Positions 8,247-19,215 are shown, counted from the first letter of the stretch. The stretch: DNA of 64,000 nucleotides from Nocardioides gansuensis (GCF_003076135.1 NZ_QDGZ01000003.1:372001-436000); one strand, 5' to 3'. Numbers and translations: made by a program. The notes: generated by a model from the sequence alone, not told the origin.

Positions 8247-9629
8247 TCAGAGCGCCGAGAGCCGCGCGATCCCGGCGAGCGGGATGGACACCCACGCCGG
8301 GCGGTTGCGCGCCTCGTAGACCGCCTCGTAGACGGCCTTGTCGGCGACGTACGCCGAGAGCAGGACGCGCTCGTCCGGCGTCAGCTCGCGACCGGCGTAC
8401 GCCGCGAGGAAGGCCGTGGAGTTGCGGGCCGACCACTCGGCGGCCCGGTAGGCCTGCTGGAACTCCACGTCGCCGGTGTCGGTGGCGAACGCGGTCAGTG
8501 CCACCACCTGCGGTGCGTAGTCGAACGACCGCAGCATTCCGGCGACGTCGCGCCACGGCGAGTCGGGGAGCAGCCGGTCTGCCAGCGGCTTGGCCGGCTC
8601 GCCCTCGAAGTCGACGAGCTTCCAGCCCTTGACGGTGCGCAGGGTCTGGCCGAGGTGGAGGTCGCCGTGCACCTGCTGGACCTTCACCCCCTCGAGCGAG
8701 CCGAGCGCGTCGAAGGTCTCACGCAGCTTGTCGGCGAACTCGCCCAGGGCGGGGACCACCTCGAGCGCGTCGTCCAGCCGCTGCCGCATGGCGTCGGCGA
8801 GGCGCCCCATCTCCTCACGGTCCCGCACGGCCGTCGGGAAGTGGGCGGCCAGCACCTCATGGGTCTCAGCGAGGGCCACGCCGAGCCGCGCCGACTCGGC
8901 GGCGAAGTCGCCGCCGACCTCGTCGGCATGGAGGTCGGCCTCGGCGAAGAGGTTGCGGACGCTCGACAGCGCGAGCTCCCAGCCGTCGCTGGCGGTGCGG
9001 AGGAACTGCTGCAGCATGGCGAGCTGGATGACCGAGTCGGCCTCCTCGTCGACCACGTCGAGCCAGCCGTAGAGCGCGGCGACGTGGTCGGAGCCGGCTG
9101 TGGTGAGCACCTCGTGGATCGCGATGTCGGGGTTGACCCCGGGCGTGACCTTGCGGAACACCTTCATCAGCGAGTCCTCGCCGAAGGCGACCGAGGAGTT
9201 GGACTGCTCGCCGCTGAAGAGCGTGGAATGGGCGTCGAGGTCGAGCTCATGACCGGGCAGACGGTGGAACAGCAGCGGGCCCTCGGGTGCGCGCTCACCG
9301 GCGTCGGCGAAGGCGTGCAGCCATAGCTGCATCGCGTCGCGGTCGTGGAGGGCGTCGTAGACGAACGCGTTGCCGAACTCCTCGTCCTCCCACGAGCCGA
9401 CGAGCGCGTGCGAGAGGCGCTCCTGCTGCTCGCCGTACCAGGACAGCGGCAGCTGGTAGAGCTCACTGTCGGCCCCGTAGGAGACCTCCGCGAGCTCGAT
9501 CGTCACGTGCACCCCGTCGGGGCTGCCGGGCAGCTCACCGACACGGCGTACGGACGCGAGCGTGAAGTCGCGGCCCTTCCCGCCGAACCAGCGCGCGCCC
9601 TCGATGAAGTCGCGCAGCATCTCGGTCAT
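8247..9629 (-). CDS. mak: Maltokinase (Mak/Pep2)
   Basis: This 460-aa kinase phosphorylates maltose to alpha-maltose-1-phosphate with ATP. It belongs to the aminoglycoside-phosphotransferase-like fold: the catalytic loop is [11 protein letters not shown] and the metal-binding motif is [12 protein letters not shown]. The N-terminal cap domain starts [20 protein letters not shown], typical of Mak. The ATG at 9627-9629 overlaps the treS stop as ATGA, so translation is coupled to TreS, which supplies maltose from trehalose. In some actinobacteria TreS and Mak are fused; here they are separate adjacent genes. Its product feeds GlgE. Confidence 0.94.
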   Translation of the reverse strand: MTEMLRDFIEGARWFGGKGRDFTLASVRRVGELPGSPDGVHVTIELAEVSYGADSELYQLPLSWYGEQQERLSHALVGSWEDEEFGNAFVYDALHDRDAMQLWLHAFADAGERAPEGPLLFHRLPGHELDLDAHSTLFSGEQSNSSVAFGEDSLMKVFRKVTPGVNPDIAIHEVLTTAGSDHVAALYGWLDVVDEEADSVIQLAMLQQFLRTASDGWELALSSVRNLFAEADLHADEVGGDFAAESARLGVALAETHEVLAAHFPTAVRDREEMGRLADAMRQRLDDALEVVPALGEFADKLRETFDALGSLEGVKVQQVHGDLHLGQTLRTVKGWKLVDFEGEPAKPLADRLLPDSPWRDVAGMLRSFDYAPQVVALTAFATDTGDVEFQQAYRAAEWSARNSTAFLAAYAGRELTPDERVLLSAYVADKAVYEAVYEARNRPAWVSIPLAGIARLSAL

Positions 9630-11365
9630 GGCGTGGCCTCCTCCTGTCGGGGTGAGTCGATCAGCCGGAGCCAGTAGAACCCGTAGCTGCCGAGGGTGAG
9701 CAGGTAGGGGAGCTCGCCGATCGCGGGGAACGGCACGCCGCCGAGCAGCTCGATGGGCACCATGCCCTCCCAGTGGCGCAGGTCGAGCTCGACCGGCTGC
9801 GGGAAGCGGGAGAGGTTGTTGACGCAGAGGATCACGTCCCGCTGTCCGTCCGCCTCGTGCTCGCGGATGTAGGAGAGCACGCACGGGTTGGAGCCGCCGA
9901 GGTCGGTGAACGTGCCGAGGCCGAACGCCGGGTGGCGCCGGCGGGAGTGCACGAGCCGCCGGGTCCAGTGCAGCAGCGAGGAGGAGTTCTCCAGCTGCGC
10001 CTCGACGTTGACGGACTGGTAGCCGTAGACGGGGTCCTGGATGGCGGGCAGGTGGAGGCGGCCCGGTGTCGCGGCCGAGAAGCCCGCGTTGCGGTCCGGC
10101 GTCCACTGCATCGGGGTGCGCACGCCGTCGCGGTCACCCAGCCAGATGTTGTCGCCCATCCCGATCTCGTCGCCGTAGTAGAGGACGGGGGAGCCGGGCA
10201 GGGAGAGCAGCAGCGCGGTGAACAGCTCCATCTGGTTGACGTCGTTGTCCAGCAAGGGCGCCAGCCTGCGGCGGATGCCGATGTTGGCCTTCATGCGGGG
10301 GTCCTTGGCGTACTCGCCCCACATGTAGTCGCGATCCTCGTCGGTGACCATCTCCAGGGTCAGCTCGTCGTGGTTGCGCAGGAAGATGCCCCACTGGCAG
10401 CCCGACGGGATGGTCGGCGTCTGCTCGAGGATCTCCGAGATCGGGTAGCGGGACTCGCGCCGGACCGCCATGAAGATGCGGGGCATCACCGGGAAGTGGA
10501 AGGCCATGTGGCACTCGTCGCCGCCCACCGTGGGGTCGCCGAAGTACTCCACCACGTCTGCGGGCCACTGGTTGGCCTCGCACAGCAGCACGCGTCCGGG
10601 GTAGTTCTCGTCGACGAACCGGCGCACCTTCTTGAGGAACTCGTGGGTCTCCTTGAGGTTCTCGCCGTTGGTGCCGGGGCGCTCGTAGAGGTAGGGCACC
10701 GCGTCGAGCCGGAAGCCGTCCAGGCCCATGTCGAGCCAGAACGCCATGGCGTCCAGCATCGCGTCGTGGACCCTGGGGTTGTCGAAGTTGAGGTCCGGCT
10801 GGTGGTGGAAGAACCGGTGCCAGTAGTACTGCCCGCGGACCGGGTCCCACGTCCAGTTGGACGGCTCGGTGTCCACGAAGATGATCCGGGCCTCTTCGTA
10901 GAGCTCGTCGGTGTCGGACCAGACGTAGAAGTCGCCGTAGGGGCCGTCGGGATCCGATCGGCTGGCCTGGAACCACGGGTGTGCGTCGCTGGTGTGGTTC
11001 ATGACGAAGTCGATGATCACGCGCATGTCGCGCTTGTGGCACTCGTCGAGGAAGTCGTGGAAGTCCTCCACGGTGCCGCACTCGGGGAGGATGCCGTTGT
11101 AGTCGGCCACGTCGTAGCCGCCGTCGCGCAGCGGCGACATGAAGAACGGCGGCACCCACAGGCAGTCGACGCCGAGCCAGTGGAGGTAGTCGAGCTTCTC
11201 GATCAGGCCCTTGAAGTCGCCGGTGCCGTCGCCGTTGCTGTCGCGGAAGGAGCGCACCAGCACCTCGTAGAACACCGCGGTCTTGAACCATTCCGGGTGC
11301 TCGGCGGTGGTGCTGGTGTCCTCGAACTCCTCGGGGTCGTGCTCGTGGAGAACGGGCTCGGTCAC
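9626..11365 (-). CDS. treS: Trehalose synthase / maltose alpha-D-glucosyltransferase
   Basis: The 579-aa GH13 enzyme interconverts trehalose and maltose. Catalytic residues are Asp221 ([12 protein letters not shown]), Glu263 ([11 protein letters not shown]) and the Asp in [12 protein letters not shown] (about 334). The long [12 protein letters not shown] segment and [18 protein letters not shown] are diagnostic of TreS. The GTG start at 11363-11365 overlaps the glgE stop as GTGA and gives [14 protein letters not shown], with the family motif [16 protein letters not shown] close behind. It is second in the operon glgE-treS-mak-glgB and would feed maltose to Mak, so the locus converts trehalose into alpha-glucan. 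Confidence 0.96.
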   Translation of the reverse strand: MTEPVLHEHDPEEFEDTSTTAEHPEWFKTAVFYEVLVRSFRDSNGDGTGDFKGLIEKLDYLHWLGVDCLWVPPFFMSPLRDGGYDVADYNGILPECGTVEDFHDFLDECHKRDMRVIIDFVMNHTSDAHPWFQASRSDPDGPYGDFYVWSDTDELYEEARIIFVDTEPSNWTWDPVRGQYYWHRFFHHQPDLNFDNPRVHDAMLDAMAFWLDMGLDGFRLDAVPYLYERPGTNGENLKETHEFLKKVRRFVDENYPGRVLLCEANQWPADVVEYFGDPTVGGDECHMAFHFPVMPRIFMAVRRESRYPISEILEQTPTIPSGCQWGIFLRNHDELTLEMVTDEDRDYMWGEYAKDPRMKANIGIRRRLAPLLDNDVNQMELFTALLLSLPGSPVLYYGDEIGMGDNIWLGDRDGVRTPMQWTPDRNAGFSAATPGRLHLPAIQDPVYGYQSVNVEAQLENSSSLLHWTRRLVHSRRRHPAFGLGTFTDLGGSNPCVLSYIREHEADGQRDVILCVNNLSRFPQPVELDLRHWEGMVPIELLGGVPFPAIGELPYLLTLGSYGFYWLRLIDSPRQEEATP

Positions 11366-13347
11366 GACTGCAGCCTCCTGACGGTGATGATGTGCGCGGG
11401 CTCGTGGCCGGGGTCGAGCCGCACGTAGTTGTGCTGGCCCCAGCTCCAGTCCTCGCCCGTGATCTCGTCGTGGGCGACGAACGAGTCGTGCCACCCCAGG
11501 CCGAGCGCCGGCATGTCCAGGTGCACCATCGTCTCGCGGGTGGAGTGCGGGTCCACGTTGACCACCACGATCACGATGTCGTCCCCGCGGTCGGTGGCGG
11601 CACGCTTGCTGTAGACCAGCACGTGCTCGTCGTCGGTGTGGTGGATTGTCAGGTTGCGCAGCAGCTGGAGCGAGCGGTGCTGCCGGCGGATCTCGTTGAG
11701 CCGCGTCAGGTACGGCGTGAGGGTGCGGCCGTCGGCCTCGGCGGCCTTCCAGTCGCGGACCCGGATCTGGTACTTCTCCGAGTCAAGGTATTCCTCGCTG
11801 CCGGGCTTCACCGCCACGTGCTCGAAGAGCTCGTAGCCCGCGTAGACGCCCCAGCTGGGAGATGCGGTGGCCGCGATCGCGGCACGGATCCTGAACGCCG
11901 CCGGCCCGCCGTACTGCAGGTAGGCGTGGAGGATGTCGGGCGTGTTCACGAAGAAGTTGGGCCGCATCAGGTGGTCGCTCTGCGAGCTCAGCTCGGTGAG
12001 GTAGGACTGCAGCTCGGCCTTGGTGTTGCGCCAGGTGAAGTAGGTGTAGCTCTGGTGGTAGCCGATCGCGCCGAGGCCGTGCATCATCGCCGGCCGCGTG
12101 AACGCCTCCGACAGGAAGATCACGTCGGGATCGGTGCGCCGGACCTCCTTGAGCAGCCACTCCCAGAAGGCGAGCGGCTTGGTGTGGGGGTTGTCGACGC
12201 GGAAGATCCGCACGCCGTGCGACATCCAGTGGCGGACGATGCGCAGCACCTCGCGGCAGATGCCGGTGGGGTCGTTGTCGAAGTTGATCGGGTAGATGTC
12301 CTGGTACTTCTTCGGTGGGTTCTCGGCGTACGCGATGGACCCGTCCGCCCTGGTCGTGAAGAACTCCGGGTGCTCGGTGACCCAGGGGTGGTCGGGCGCC
12401 GCCTGGAGGGCCAGGTCGAGGGCCACCTCGAGGCCGAGCTCGTGGGCGCGCTCGACGAACGCGTCGAAGTCGTCGAGGGTGCCGAGGTCGGGGTGTACGG
12501 CGTCGTGGCCGCCTTCCTCGGCGCCGATCGCCCACGGCGAGCCAGGGTCGTCCGGACCGGGGGTCAGCGTGTTGTTGGGGCCCTTGCGGTTGACGCGGCC
12601 GATCGGGTGGATCGGGGGGAGGTAGACCACGTCGAAGCCCGCGGCGGCCACGGCCTCGAGGCGCTCGGCAGCCGTGCGGAAGGTGCCGGACCTGACCTTG
12701 CCGCTGACCGGGTCCCGGGTGGCGCCCTCGGAGCGCGGGAAGAACTCGTACCAGCTGCCGAAGAGCGCACGCTCGCGGTCGGCGAAGAACGGGTAGGGGC
12801 CCTCGACGGTGACCAGCTCGCGCAGCGGGTGGGTGGACAGGACGCGCTCGAGCTCCGGGGCCTGGAGCGCTGCCAGCCTGGCCGCCACCGGGCGGGAGGT
12901 GTCCGCGGCAGCCTGCGCCGCACCCGAGAGCACGGAGAGCTCGCGCTGGTCGAGGCCGCCGGCGGCGATCACCCGGTTGAGCAGGAGCCGGCCCTCGGTG
13001 AACATCAGCTCCCGGTCGACGTCGGCAGGGATCTTGATGCCGGCATCGTGCTCCCAGGTGGCCAGAGGGTCGGACCAGGCATGGATCTCGAAGGACCAGG
13101 CGCCCTCGGTGTCAGGGACGATCCACGCCTCGTAGCGGTCGGGGACCTCGGCCACCCTGGTCATCCGGACCGGCGCCCGCCTGGTGCCCAAGGGGTCGAT
13201 CGCCACCACCTCGGCGCTGAGCTGGTCGTGGCCCTCGCGGAACACCGTGGCCCGTACGGGCATCGGCTCGCCGAGGGTGGCCTTGGCCGCCTGCCGGCCG
13301 AGGTCGACGACGGGGGAGACGTCCATGACAGGAATGCGACCAACCAT
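11362..13347 (-). CDS. glgE: Alpha-1,4-glucan:maltose-1-phosphate maltosyltransferase
   Basis: The 661-aa GH13 enzyme transfers maltosyl units from alpha-maltose-1-phosphate to the end of alpha-1,4-glucans. The nucleophile is Asp385 ([11 protein letters not shown]) and the acid/base is Glu414 ([12 protein letters not shown]). The N-terminal Ig-like and helical domains are present and the length matches GlgE. The ATG at 13345-13347 ([19 protein letters not shown]) is preferred; an in-frame GTG three codons upstream and an ATG seven codons downstream are alternatives, and no strong ribosome-binding site distinguishes them. It is first in the operon glgE-treS-mak-glgB and divergent from glgP. 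Confidence 0.96.
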   Translation of the reverse strand: MVGRIPVMDVSPVVDLGRQAAKATLGEPMPVRATVFREGHDQLSAEVVAIDPLGTRRAPVRMTRVAEVPDRYEAWIVPDTEGAWSFEIHAWSDPLATWEHDAGIKIPADVDRELMFTEGRLLLNRVIAAGGLDQRELSVLSGAAQAAADTSRPVAARLAALQAPELERVLSTHPLRELVTVEGPYPFFADRERALFGSWYEFFPRSEGATRDPVSGKVRSGTFRTAAERLEAVAAAGFDVVYLPPIHPIGRVNRKGPNNTLTPGPDDPGSPWAIGAEEGGHDAVHPDLGTLDDFDAFVERAHELGLEVALDLALQAAPDHPWVTEHPEFFTTRADGSIAYAENPPKKYQDIYPINFDNDPTGICREVLRIVRHWMSHGVRIFRVDNPHTKPLAFWEWLLKEVRRTDPDVIFLSEAFTRPAMMHGLGAIGYHQSYTYFTWRNTKAELQSYLTELSSQSDHLMRPNFFVNTPDILHAYLQYGGPAAFRIRAAIAATASPSWGVYAGYELFEHVAVKPGSEEYLDSEKYQIRVRDWKAAEADGRTLTPYLTRLNEIRRQHRSLQLLRNLTIHHTDDEHVLVYSKRAATDRGDDIVIVVVNVDPHSTRETMVHLDMPALGLGWHDSFVAHDEITGEDWSWGQHNYVRLDPGHEPAHIITVRRLQS

Positions 13348-13455
13348 GGGACACACACTTGCGAAGCCGTGGTGACTGCGCAAGCCGACGCCCACGGCGG
13401 GACCGTGCGAAAGCGATGGCGGGCGGGGCTCGGCCATGGCTGCGTGGACGCGTTG

Positions 13456-13484
13456 TTGGATCGATCAAAGAAATGGCCTAGCGT
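13456..13484 (+). promoter_or_regulatory. Predicted glgP promoter (leaderless)
   Basis: A -35-like TTGGAT (13456-13461) and a -10 TAGCGT (13479-13484) are separated by 17 bp. The GTG start of glgP follows 7 nt after the -10 box, with no Shine-Dalgarno sequence, so the mRNA probably begins at the start codon. The 144-bp region between the divergent glgE and glgP should also contain the glgE-operon promoter, for which no clear boxes were found. Confidence 0.6.
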
Positions 13485-13491
13485 CCCTCCC

Positions 13492-16077
13492 GTGCGTGCA
13501 ATCCGACGACTGACCGTCCGTCCCGTCCTGCCCGAGTCCCTCGCGGGTCTGACCACCCTCGCGGGCAACCTCCGCTGGTCCTGGCACCCCGAGACGCAGG
13601 ACGTGTTCTCCTCGATCGACCCGGAGCTGTGGGAGGAGGTCAACCGCGACCCCGTGCGCCTGCTCGGTGCCGTCCCCCGGGAGAGGTACGACGAGCTGGC
13701 GGCCGACGAGGGCTTCCTGGCCGGCCTCCGGGCGGCCGAGCAGTCGCTGCAGGACTACCTGACCGGTGAGCGCTGGTATGCCCGCAGGGCCGGAGCCGAC
13801 GCGCCCCGCTCGATCGCGTACTTCTCCCCGGAGTACGGCATCACCGCCGTCCTGCCCCAGTACTCCGGCGGCCTGGGCATCCTGGCGGGCGACCACCTCA
13901 AGGCGGCCTCGGACCTGGGCATCCCGGTCGTCGGCGTCGGGCTGCTCTACCGGCACGGCTACTTCAAGCAGTCGCTCTCCCGCGAGGGCTGGCAGCAGGA
14001 GACCTACCCGGTCCTCGACCCCGACGAGCTCCCGCTGAGCGTGCTGCGCGAGGCGGACGGCAGCCGGGCGATGGTCTCCATCGACCTCCCCGACGGGCCC
14101 GCCCTGTTGGCGCGGATCTTCGTCGCCCACGTCGGCCGGGTGCCGCTGCTGCTCCTCGATTCCGACGTCGAGGAGAACAGCCAGCACTACCGCGACGTCA
14201 CCGACCGCCTCTACGGCGGCACCTCCGAGCACCGGCTGCGCCAGGAGCTGCTCCTCGGAGTCGGCGGCGTGCGCGCCCTCCGCGCCTACAGCCGCATCAC
14301 CGGAGCGCCCGAGCCCGAGGTGTTCCACACCAACGAGGGCCACGCCGGCTTCCTCGGGATCGAGCGCATCCGCGAGCTGACCGTGGGCGAGGGCGGTCCC
14401 GCGCTCGACTTCGACACCGCGCTCGAGGTCTCGCGCGCCGGCACCGTCTTCACCACCCACACGCCCGTCCCGGCGGGCATCGACCGCTTCCCGTGCGAGC
14501 TCATCGAGCAGTACTTCGGCGGCGGCAGCTCCCCGACCCCCGGCGTACCCGTCGACCGGGTCCTGGCCCTCGGCGCCGAGGACTACGAGGGCGGCGAGGC
14601 CGGCTGCTTCAACATGGCCGTGATGGGCTTCCGCCTCGCCCAGCGCGCCAACGGCGTCTCGCAGCTGCACGGCCACGTCAGCCGCGGCATGTTCAACGGC
14701 CTCTGGCCGGCCTTCGACGAGGCCGAGGTGCCGATCGGCTCGATCACCAACGGCGTGCACGGCCCGACCTGGATCGCCCGCGAGGTCGTCGACCTCGCCC
14801 GCAGCCTCGGTGCCGACATCGACGGCGACGACACCGACGCGCTGTGGCCGCTCGTCGACAAGGTCGACGGCAGGGAGCTGTGGGACCTCAAGCGCCAGCT
14901 GAGGTCGCGGCTGGTGGACGACGCGCGTGCGCGCCTCGCCCGCAGCTCGGCCAAGCGGGGCTTCGCGCCCGCCGAGCTGGGCTGGATCGAGACGGCGCTC
15001 GACCCCGACGTGCTCACCATCGGCTTCGCGCGCCGCGTCCCGACGTACAAGCGCCTCACCCTGATGCTGCGCGACCCCGAGCGCCTCAAGCGCCTCCTGC
15101 TGCACCCGGAGCGCCCCATCCAGCTGGTGATCGCGGGCAAGTCCCACCCGGCCGACGAGACCGGCAAGCGCCTCATCCAGCAGATGGTGCAGTTCGCCGA
15201 CGACCCGGAGATCCGGCACCGCATCGCGTTCCTGCCCAACTACGACATCGCGATGGCGCAGCCGCTCTACCCCGGCTGTGACGTGTGGCTCAACAACCCG
15301 CTCCGCCCCTACGAGGCGTGCGGCACCTCCGGCATGAAGGCCGCGCTCAACGGCGCCCTCAACCTCTCCATCCTCGACGGGTGGTGGGACGAGTGGTACG
15401 ACGGCGGCAACGGCTGGGCGATCCCGTCGGCCGACGGCATCGAGGACCCGGAGCGGCGCGACGACCTCGAGGCGACTGCGCTCTACGACCTGATCGAGAA
15501 CGAGGTCGCGCCGCGCTTCTACGACGTCGACGGCGAGGGCGTGCCCACGCGCTGGATCGAGATGGTGCGCCACACCCTCAAGTCGCTCGGCCCCAAGGTG
15601 CTGGCCACCCGCCAGGTGCGCGACTACGTCCGGGAGCTCTACGCGCCCGCTGCGGAGACCTCCCGCATCCTCAACTCCGACTACCACGGTGCCCGTGAGC
15701 TGTCCCGGTGGAAGCGGAAGGTCCGCGCCGGCTGGGAAGGCGTGCGGGTGGAGCACGTCGAGTCCGAGGGTGTGAGCGAGACGGCCGAGGTCGGTGGCAC
15801 GCTGCGGGTCCACGCCTACGTCGCGCTCGGCGACCTCTCGGCCGACGACGTCGCCGTGCAGGTGGTGCACGGCCGGCCCGGGGCCGAGGACGAGCTGCGC
15901 GACGTCGCGACCACGCCGATGGCCGTGGGGGAGTCCTACGAGGGCAACCGCCACCGCTTCGACGCCGACGTCGTGCTCGACCACGCGGGCGGCTTCGGCT
16001 ACACCGTCCGCGTCGTGCCCCACAACGTCGCGCTGGCGTCCGTCGCCGAGCTGGGCCTGGTGGCCCTGCCGCGCTGA
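13492..16077 (+). CDS. glgP: Alpha-glucan (glycogen) phosphorylase
   Basis: The 861-aa enzyme releases glucose-1-phosphate from alpha-1,4-glucan ends. It belongs to the actinobacterial GlgP subgroup that starts with an extra N-terminal region (MRAIRRLTVRPVLPESLAG ... NLRWSWHPETQ). The pyridoxal-phosphate lysine lies in EACGTSGMKAALNGALNLS (about Lys616). GTG at 13492 is the only start that keeps the conserved RAIRRLTVRP N-terminus and fits the leaderless promoter. It is divergent from the glgE operon and convergent with glgX, so synthesis and breakdown genes share one locus. The C-terminal ~100 residues (VEHVESEGVSETAEVGGTL...) form an added beta domain usual in this subgroup. Confidence 0.95.
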   Translation: MRAIRRLTVRPVLPESLAGLTTLAGNLRWSWHPETQDVFSSIDPELWEEVNRDPVRLLGAVPRERYDELAADEGFLAGLRAAEQSLQDYLTGERWYARRAGADAPRSIAYFSPEYGITAVLPQYSGGLGILAGDHLKAASDLGIPVVGVGLLYRHGYFKQSLSREGWQQETYPVLDPDELPLSVLREADGSRAMVSIDLPDGPALLARIFVAHVGRVPLLLLDSDVEENSQHYRDVTDRLYGGTSEHRLRQELLLGVGGVRALRAYSRITGAPEPEVFHTNEGHAGFLGIERIRELTVGEGGPALDFDTALEVSRAGTVFTTHTPVPAGIDRFPCELIEQYFGGGSSPTPGVPVDRVLALGAEDYEGGEAGCFNMAVMGFRLAQRANGVSQLHGHVSRGMFNGLWPAFDEAEVPIGSITNGVHGPTWIAREVVDLARSLGADIDGDDTDALWPLVDKVDGRELWDLKRQLRSRLVDDARARLARSSAKRGFAPAELGWIETALDPDVLTIGFARRVPTYKRLTLMLRDPERLKRLLLHPERPIQLVIAGKSHPADETGKRLIQQMVQFADDPEIRHRIAFLPNYDIAMAQPLYPGCDVWLNNPLRPYEACGTSGMKAALNGALNLSILDGWWDEWYDGGNGWAIPSADGIEDPERRDDLEATALYDLIENEVAPRFYDVDGEGVPTRWIEMVRHTLKSLGPKVLATRQVRDYVRELYAPAAETSRILNSDYHGARELSRWKRKVRAGWEGVRVEHVESEGVSETAEVGGTLRVHAYVALGDLSADDVAVQVVHGRPGAEDELRDVATTPMAVGESYEGNRHRFDADVVLDHAGGFGYTVRVVPHNVALASVAELGLVALPR

Positions 16078-16097
16078 CGACGCTCGCGGTCGATCCG

Positions 16098-16140
16098 GCT
16101 GACCCGTCAGAAGCTGCCTGGCAGCTCCTGGCGGGTCAGC
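16098..16140. terminator. Bidirectional hairpin terminator between glgP and glgX
   Basis: The arms GCTGACCCG (16098-16106) and CGGGTCAGC (16132-16140) pair perfectly and enclose a second inverted repeat, AGCTGCC/GGCAGCT. The structure fills the short gap between two convergent genes, as expected for a shared factor-independent terminator. The T-tract is weak. Confidence 0.6.
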
Positions 16141-16159
16141 TCGTTTCTCGGGGGCTCGC

Positions 16160-18322
16160 TCAGGTCTGGCGGAAGACCAGCACCGAGCGTGCCTGCAGCA
16201 CGGTCTTCTCCCCGGCGGCCTGCACGGAGCCGAGCGGCACCTCGGGGTTGGTCGACAGCACGACCTCGCCGGCCTTGACCCAGGCGTTGTCGGGGTGGGC
16301 GACCTCGACGTCGACGGCAGCGGCGTTGAGCCAGATCAGGAACGACTTGTCGCGCAGCTGCTCGCCGTGCGGGCCGGGGGAGCGCAGCGGGTCGCCGGAG
16401 ACGAACATCCCGATGACCTGCAGGCCGCCGTCGTGCCAGTCGTCGGCCGTCATCTCCCGGCCCTCCGGGTGCATCCACACGAGGTCCTTGGGCCCGCCCT
16501 TGATCGTGGGCCGCCCCTCGAACCAGTGCCGCTGCCGCAGCGCGGGATGGTCGCGCCGCAGGCGCAGCGCGGTCTTGGTGATCTCGTAGACGTCGAGCCA
16601 CGCGTCGTCGGGGCGCCAGTCGATCCAGGAGACCTCGTTGTCCTGGCCGTAGGCGTTGTTGTTGCCGCGCTGCGTCCGGCCCCGCTCGTCGCCGGCGACC
16701 AGCATCGGCACGCCGTTGGAGAAGCACAGCGTCGCCATCAGGTTGGCGGCCTGACGCCGGCGCAGCGCGATGACCGACTCGTCGTCGGTCTCGCCCTCGA
16801 CGCCGCAGTTCCACGAGCGGTTGTTGTCGGTGCCGTCGCGGTTGTGCTCGCCGTTGGCCTCGTTGTGCTTCTCGTTGTAGGAGACGAGGTCGCGCAGGGT
16901 GAACCCGTCGTGCGCGGTGACGAAGTTGATCGAGGCGTACGGCGAGCGCCCGTCGTCGGCGTAGAGGTCGCTCGAGCCTGCCAGCCGCGTCGCGACGTCG
17001 CGCACGCCCTCGCTCTGGCCCCGCCAGAAGTCGCGGATGGTGTCGCGGTACTGGTCGTTCCACTCCACCCACGGCGGCGGGAAGGCGCCCACCCTGTAGC
17101 CGTCCATCGAGGCGTCCCAGGGCTCGGCCACCAGCTTCACGTGCCGCAGCACCGGGTCCTGGCCGATCGCGGTGATGAGGTGGCTGCCGAGGTCGACCTT
17201 CTGGTTGGTGCGGGTCAGCGCGCTCATCAGGTCGAAGCGGAAGCCGTCGACGTGCATCTCGTCGACCCAGTAGCGCAGCGAGTCGAGGATCATCCGCAGG
17301 CTCTGGGTGTGGGTGGCGTCGACGGTGTTGCCGCAGCCGGTGACGTCCCAGTAAGTGTCCGGGACGACGGGGCGACCGGCCTCGTCGACGACGCGCTGGT
17401 AGTAGCCGAGGTCGTCGAGCCCACGGAAGCTCAGGGTCGGGCCGAGCGGTCCGGCCTCGGCCGTGTGGTTGTAGACCACGTCGAGGATGACCTCGAGCCC
17501 GGCCGCATGGAACGCCTTGACCATCTGCTTGAACTCGGCCACCTGCTCGCCCCGGTCGCCGGACGCGGAGTAGGCGTTGTGCGGCGCGAAGAAGCCGAGG
17601 GAGTTGTAGCCCCAGTAGTTGACCAGGCCGCGCTCGGCGAGCGGGGGCTCGGAGAAGAACTGGTGGACCGGCAGCAGCTCGACCGCCGTGATCCCGAGGT
17701 CCTTGAGGTAGTCGATCACAGCGGGCGTCGCCAGCCCGGCGTACGTCCCGCGCAGCTCCTCGGGCACCCGGTCGTGGAGCGCGGTCATCCCCTTGACGTG
17801 CAGCTCGTAGATCACCGAGTCCTGCCAGCGCCACCGCAGCGGCCGGTCGTCACCCCAGTCGAAGTCGTCGCGCACGACCACGCTGCGGGGCATCGAGCCG
17901 GCGGAGTCGACCTCGCTCATCGTCTCCGGCTCGCCGAGGACGTAGCCGAAGACCGACTCGTCGGGCACCAGCTCGCCGGAGACGGCCTTGCCGTAGGGGT
18001 CGAGCAGCAGCTTGTGGGGGTTGAACCGCAGCCCCTGCTCGGGCACCCACGGCCCGTCCATCCGGTAGCCGTAGAGCGTGCCGGGCTCCAGGCCGGGGAC
18101 GGAACAGTGCCAGACCCCGAGGGAGTGCTCGGTGAATGCGATCCTCCGCTCGGCACCCGTGTCGTCGAACAGGCAGACCCAGGCCTCGGTCGCACGCGGC
18201 GCGTAGACGGCGAAGTTGGTCGCTTCCTCCGACCACGTCGCGCCCAACGGATAGTTGCTGCCCGGCCAGACCTCGGCCGTCTCTCCCTGGTGGTTCCACA
18301 TTCCGGGTGTCACGGTCGCCAT
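16160..18322 (-). CDS. glgX: Glycogen debranching enzyme
   Basis: The 720-aa GH13 isoamylase-type enzyme hydrolyses alpha-1,6 branches left after phosphorylase action. The CBM48-like N-terminus begins WPGSNYPLGATWSEEATNFA. Catalytic residues are Asp364 (GFRFDLMSALTR), Glu400 (LVAEPWDASMDGY) and the Asp in NFVTAHDGFTL. The length is typical of GlgX/TreX. The ATG at 18320-18322 (MATVTPGMWNHQ) was chosen; the ATG at 18299-18301 (MWNHQGETAEV) is an equally plausible start. It is convergent with glgP, completing the turnover set glgE/glgB (synthesis) and glgP/glgX (breakdown), and divergent from the enoyl-CoA hydratase. Confidence 0.95.
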   Translation of the reverse strand: MATVTPGMWNHQGETAEVWPGSNYPLGATWSEEATNFAVYAPRATEAWVCLFDDTGAERRIAFTEHSLGVWHCSVPGLEPGTLYGYRMDGPWVPEQGLRFNPHKLLLDPYGKAVSGELVPDESVFGYVLGEPETMSEVDSAGSMPRSVVVRDDFDWGDDRPLRWRWQDSVIYELHVKGMTALHDRVPEELRGTYAGLATPAVIDYLKDLGITAVELLPVHQFFSEPPLAERGLVNYWGYNSLGFFAPHNAYSASGDRGEQVAEFKQMVKAFHAAGLEVILDVVYNHTAEAGPLGPTLSFRGLDDLGYYQRVVDEAGRPVVPDTYWDVTGCGNTVDATHTQSLRMILDSLRYWVDEMHVDGFRFDLMSALTRTNQKVDLGSHLITAIGQDPVLRHVKLVAEPWDASMDGYRVGAFPPPWVEWNDQYRDTIRDFWRGQSEGVRDVATRLAGSSDLYADDGRSPYASINFVTAHDGFTLRDLVSYNEKHNEANGEHNRDGTDNNRSWNCGVEGETDDESVIALRRRQAANLMATLCFSNGVPMLVAGDERGRTQRGNNNAYGQDNEVSWIDWRPDDAWLDVYEITKTALRLRRDHPALRQRHWFEGRPTIKGGPKDLVWMHPEGREMTADDWHDGGLQVIGMFVSGDPLRSPGPHGEQLRDKSFLIWLNAAAVDVEVAHPDNAWVKAGEVVLSTNPEVPLGSVQAAGEKTVLQARSVLVFRQT

Positions 18323-18438
18323 TGTCGCGGATAGGGTCGCCCGCACCCGCATCGAGCCACGGCCGGTGCCCAGCAGAGCCGCCGAGGCCAGCCGCCGAGA
18401 CCAACCGCAGAGATCACCGCAGAGATCAGGGAGTGTCC

Positions 18439-19215
18439 ATGGAGTTCGTCCGACTCGAGGTCGCCGACGGGGTCGCCACGATCCGCCTCGACCGACCCAA
18501 GATGAACGCGATCAGCTTCCAGGTGCAGCGGGAGCTGCGCGAGGCGGCAGCCGAGGCCAGCGAGCGCGACGACGTGCGCGCGGTCGTGCTCTGGGGCGGG
18601 GAGCGCGTCTTCGCCGCCGGCAACGACGTCAAGGAGATGGCCGACCTCGGCTACGCCGAGATGGTCCAGGCCTCCGCCTCGGTCTCGTCGGCGACCACCG
18701 CGATCGCGCGGATCCCCAAGCCGGTCGTCGCCGCCGTGAACGGCTACGCGCTGGGCGGCGGCTGCGAGCTCGCGCTGGCGGCCGACGTGCGCTTCGCCGC
18801 CGAGGACGCCACGCTGGGCCAGCCCGAGATGCTGCTCGGCATCATCCCCGGTGCCGGCGGCACCCAGCGGCTCTCGCGGCTGGTCGGGCCCAGCAAGGCC
18901 AAGGACCTGATCTTCACGGGTCGCTTCGTCAAGGCCGACGAGGCCCTGGCGATCGGCCTCGTCGACAAGGTGGTGCCGGCCGCGGAGGTGTACGACGCGG
19001 CGCTGGCCTGGGCACGCCAGTTCGCCGAGGGCCCGGCGTTCGCGCTTCGGGCGGCCAAGGAGACGATCGACCGGGGACTCGAGGCGGACCTCGAGACCGG
19101 CCTGGAGATCGAGCGCCAGCAGTTCGCCGCACTCTTCGCCACCGAGGACCGTGCCCTCGGCATGAGCTCGTTCGTTGAGAGCGGGCCGGGCAAGGCCCGG
19201 TTCGTGGGACGTTGA
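18439..19215 (+). CDS. Enoyl-CoA hydratase/isomerase family protein
   Basis: The 258-aa crotonase-fold enzyme should hydrate 2-enoyl-CoA in fatty-acid or branched-chain breakdown. Both catalytic glutamates of true hydratases are present: Glu110 in GGGCELALA and Glu130 in GQPEMLLG, 20 residues apart as in the rat enzyme. The oxyanion-hole segments are FAAGNDVKEM and YALGGGCE. The ATG at 18439 follows AGGGAG at good spacing. The family is broad, so the physiological acyl-CoA is not predictable. Its nearness to etfBA fits a general beta-oxidation context, but they are not in one operon. Confidence 0.9.
   Translation: MEFVRLEVADGVATIRLDRPKMNAISFQVQRELREAAAEASERDDVRAVVLWGGERVFAAGNDVKEMADLGYAEMVQASASVSSATTAIARIPKPVVAAVNGYALGGGCELALAADVRFAAEDATLGQPEMLLGIIPGAGGTQRLSRLVGPSKAKDLIFTGRFVKADEALAIGLVDKVVPAAEVYDAALAWARQFAEGPAFALRAAKETIDRGLEADLETGLEIERQQFAALFATEDRALGMSSFVESGPGKARFVGR

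Noticed and set aside
11362..13437. Longer glgE start about 30 codons upstream
   Set aside because: The added residues resemble no GlgE N-terminus and would run into the glgP promoter region.
13465..16023. Minus-strand open frame of about 850 codons opposite glgP
   Set aside because: Antisense shadow of a well-conserved phosphorylase; its composition (Val/Leu/Gly/Arg/His-rich) is typical of a shadow frame.
18439..19215. Loss of a catalytic glutamate in the enoyl-CoA hydratase
   Set aside because: At first the second Glu seemed replaced by Asp156, but aligning GGGCEL and GQPEM to the rat enzyme shows that both catalytic Glu (110 and 130) are present.
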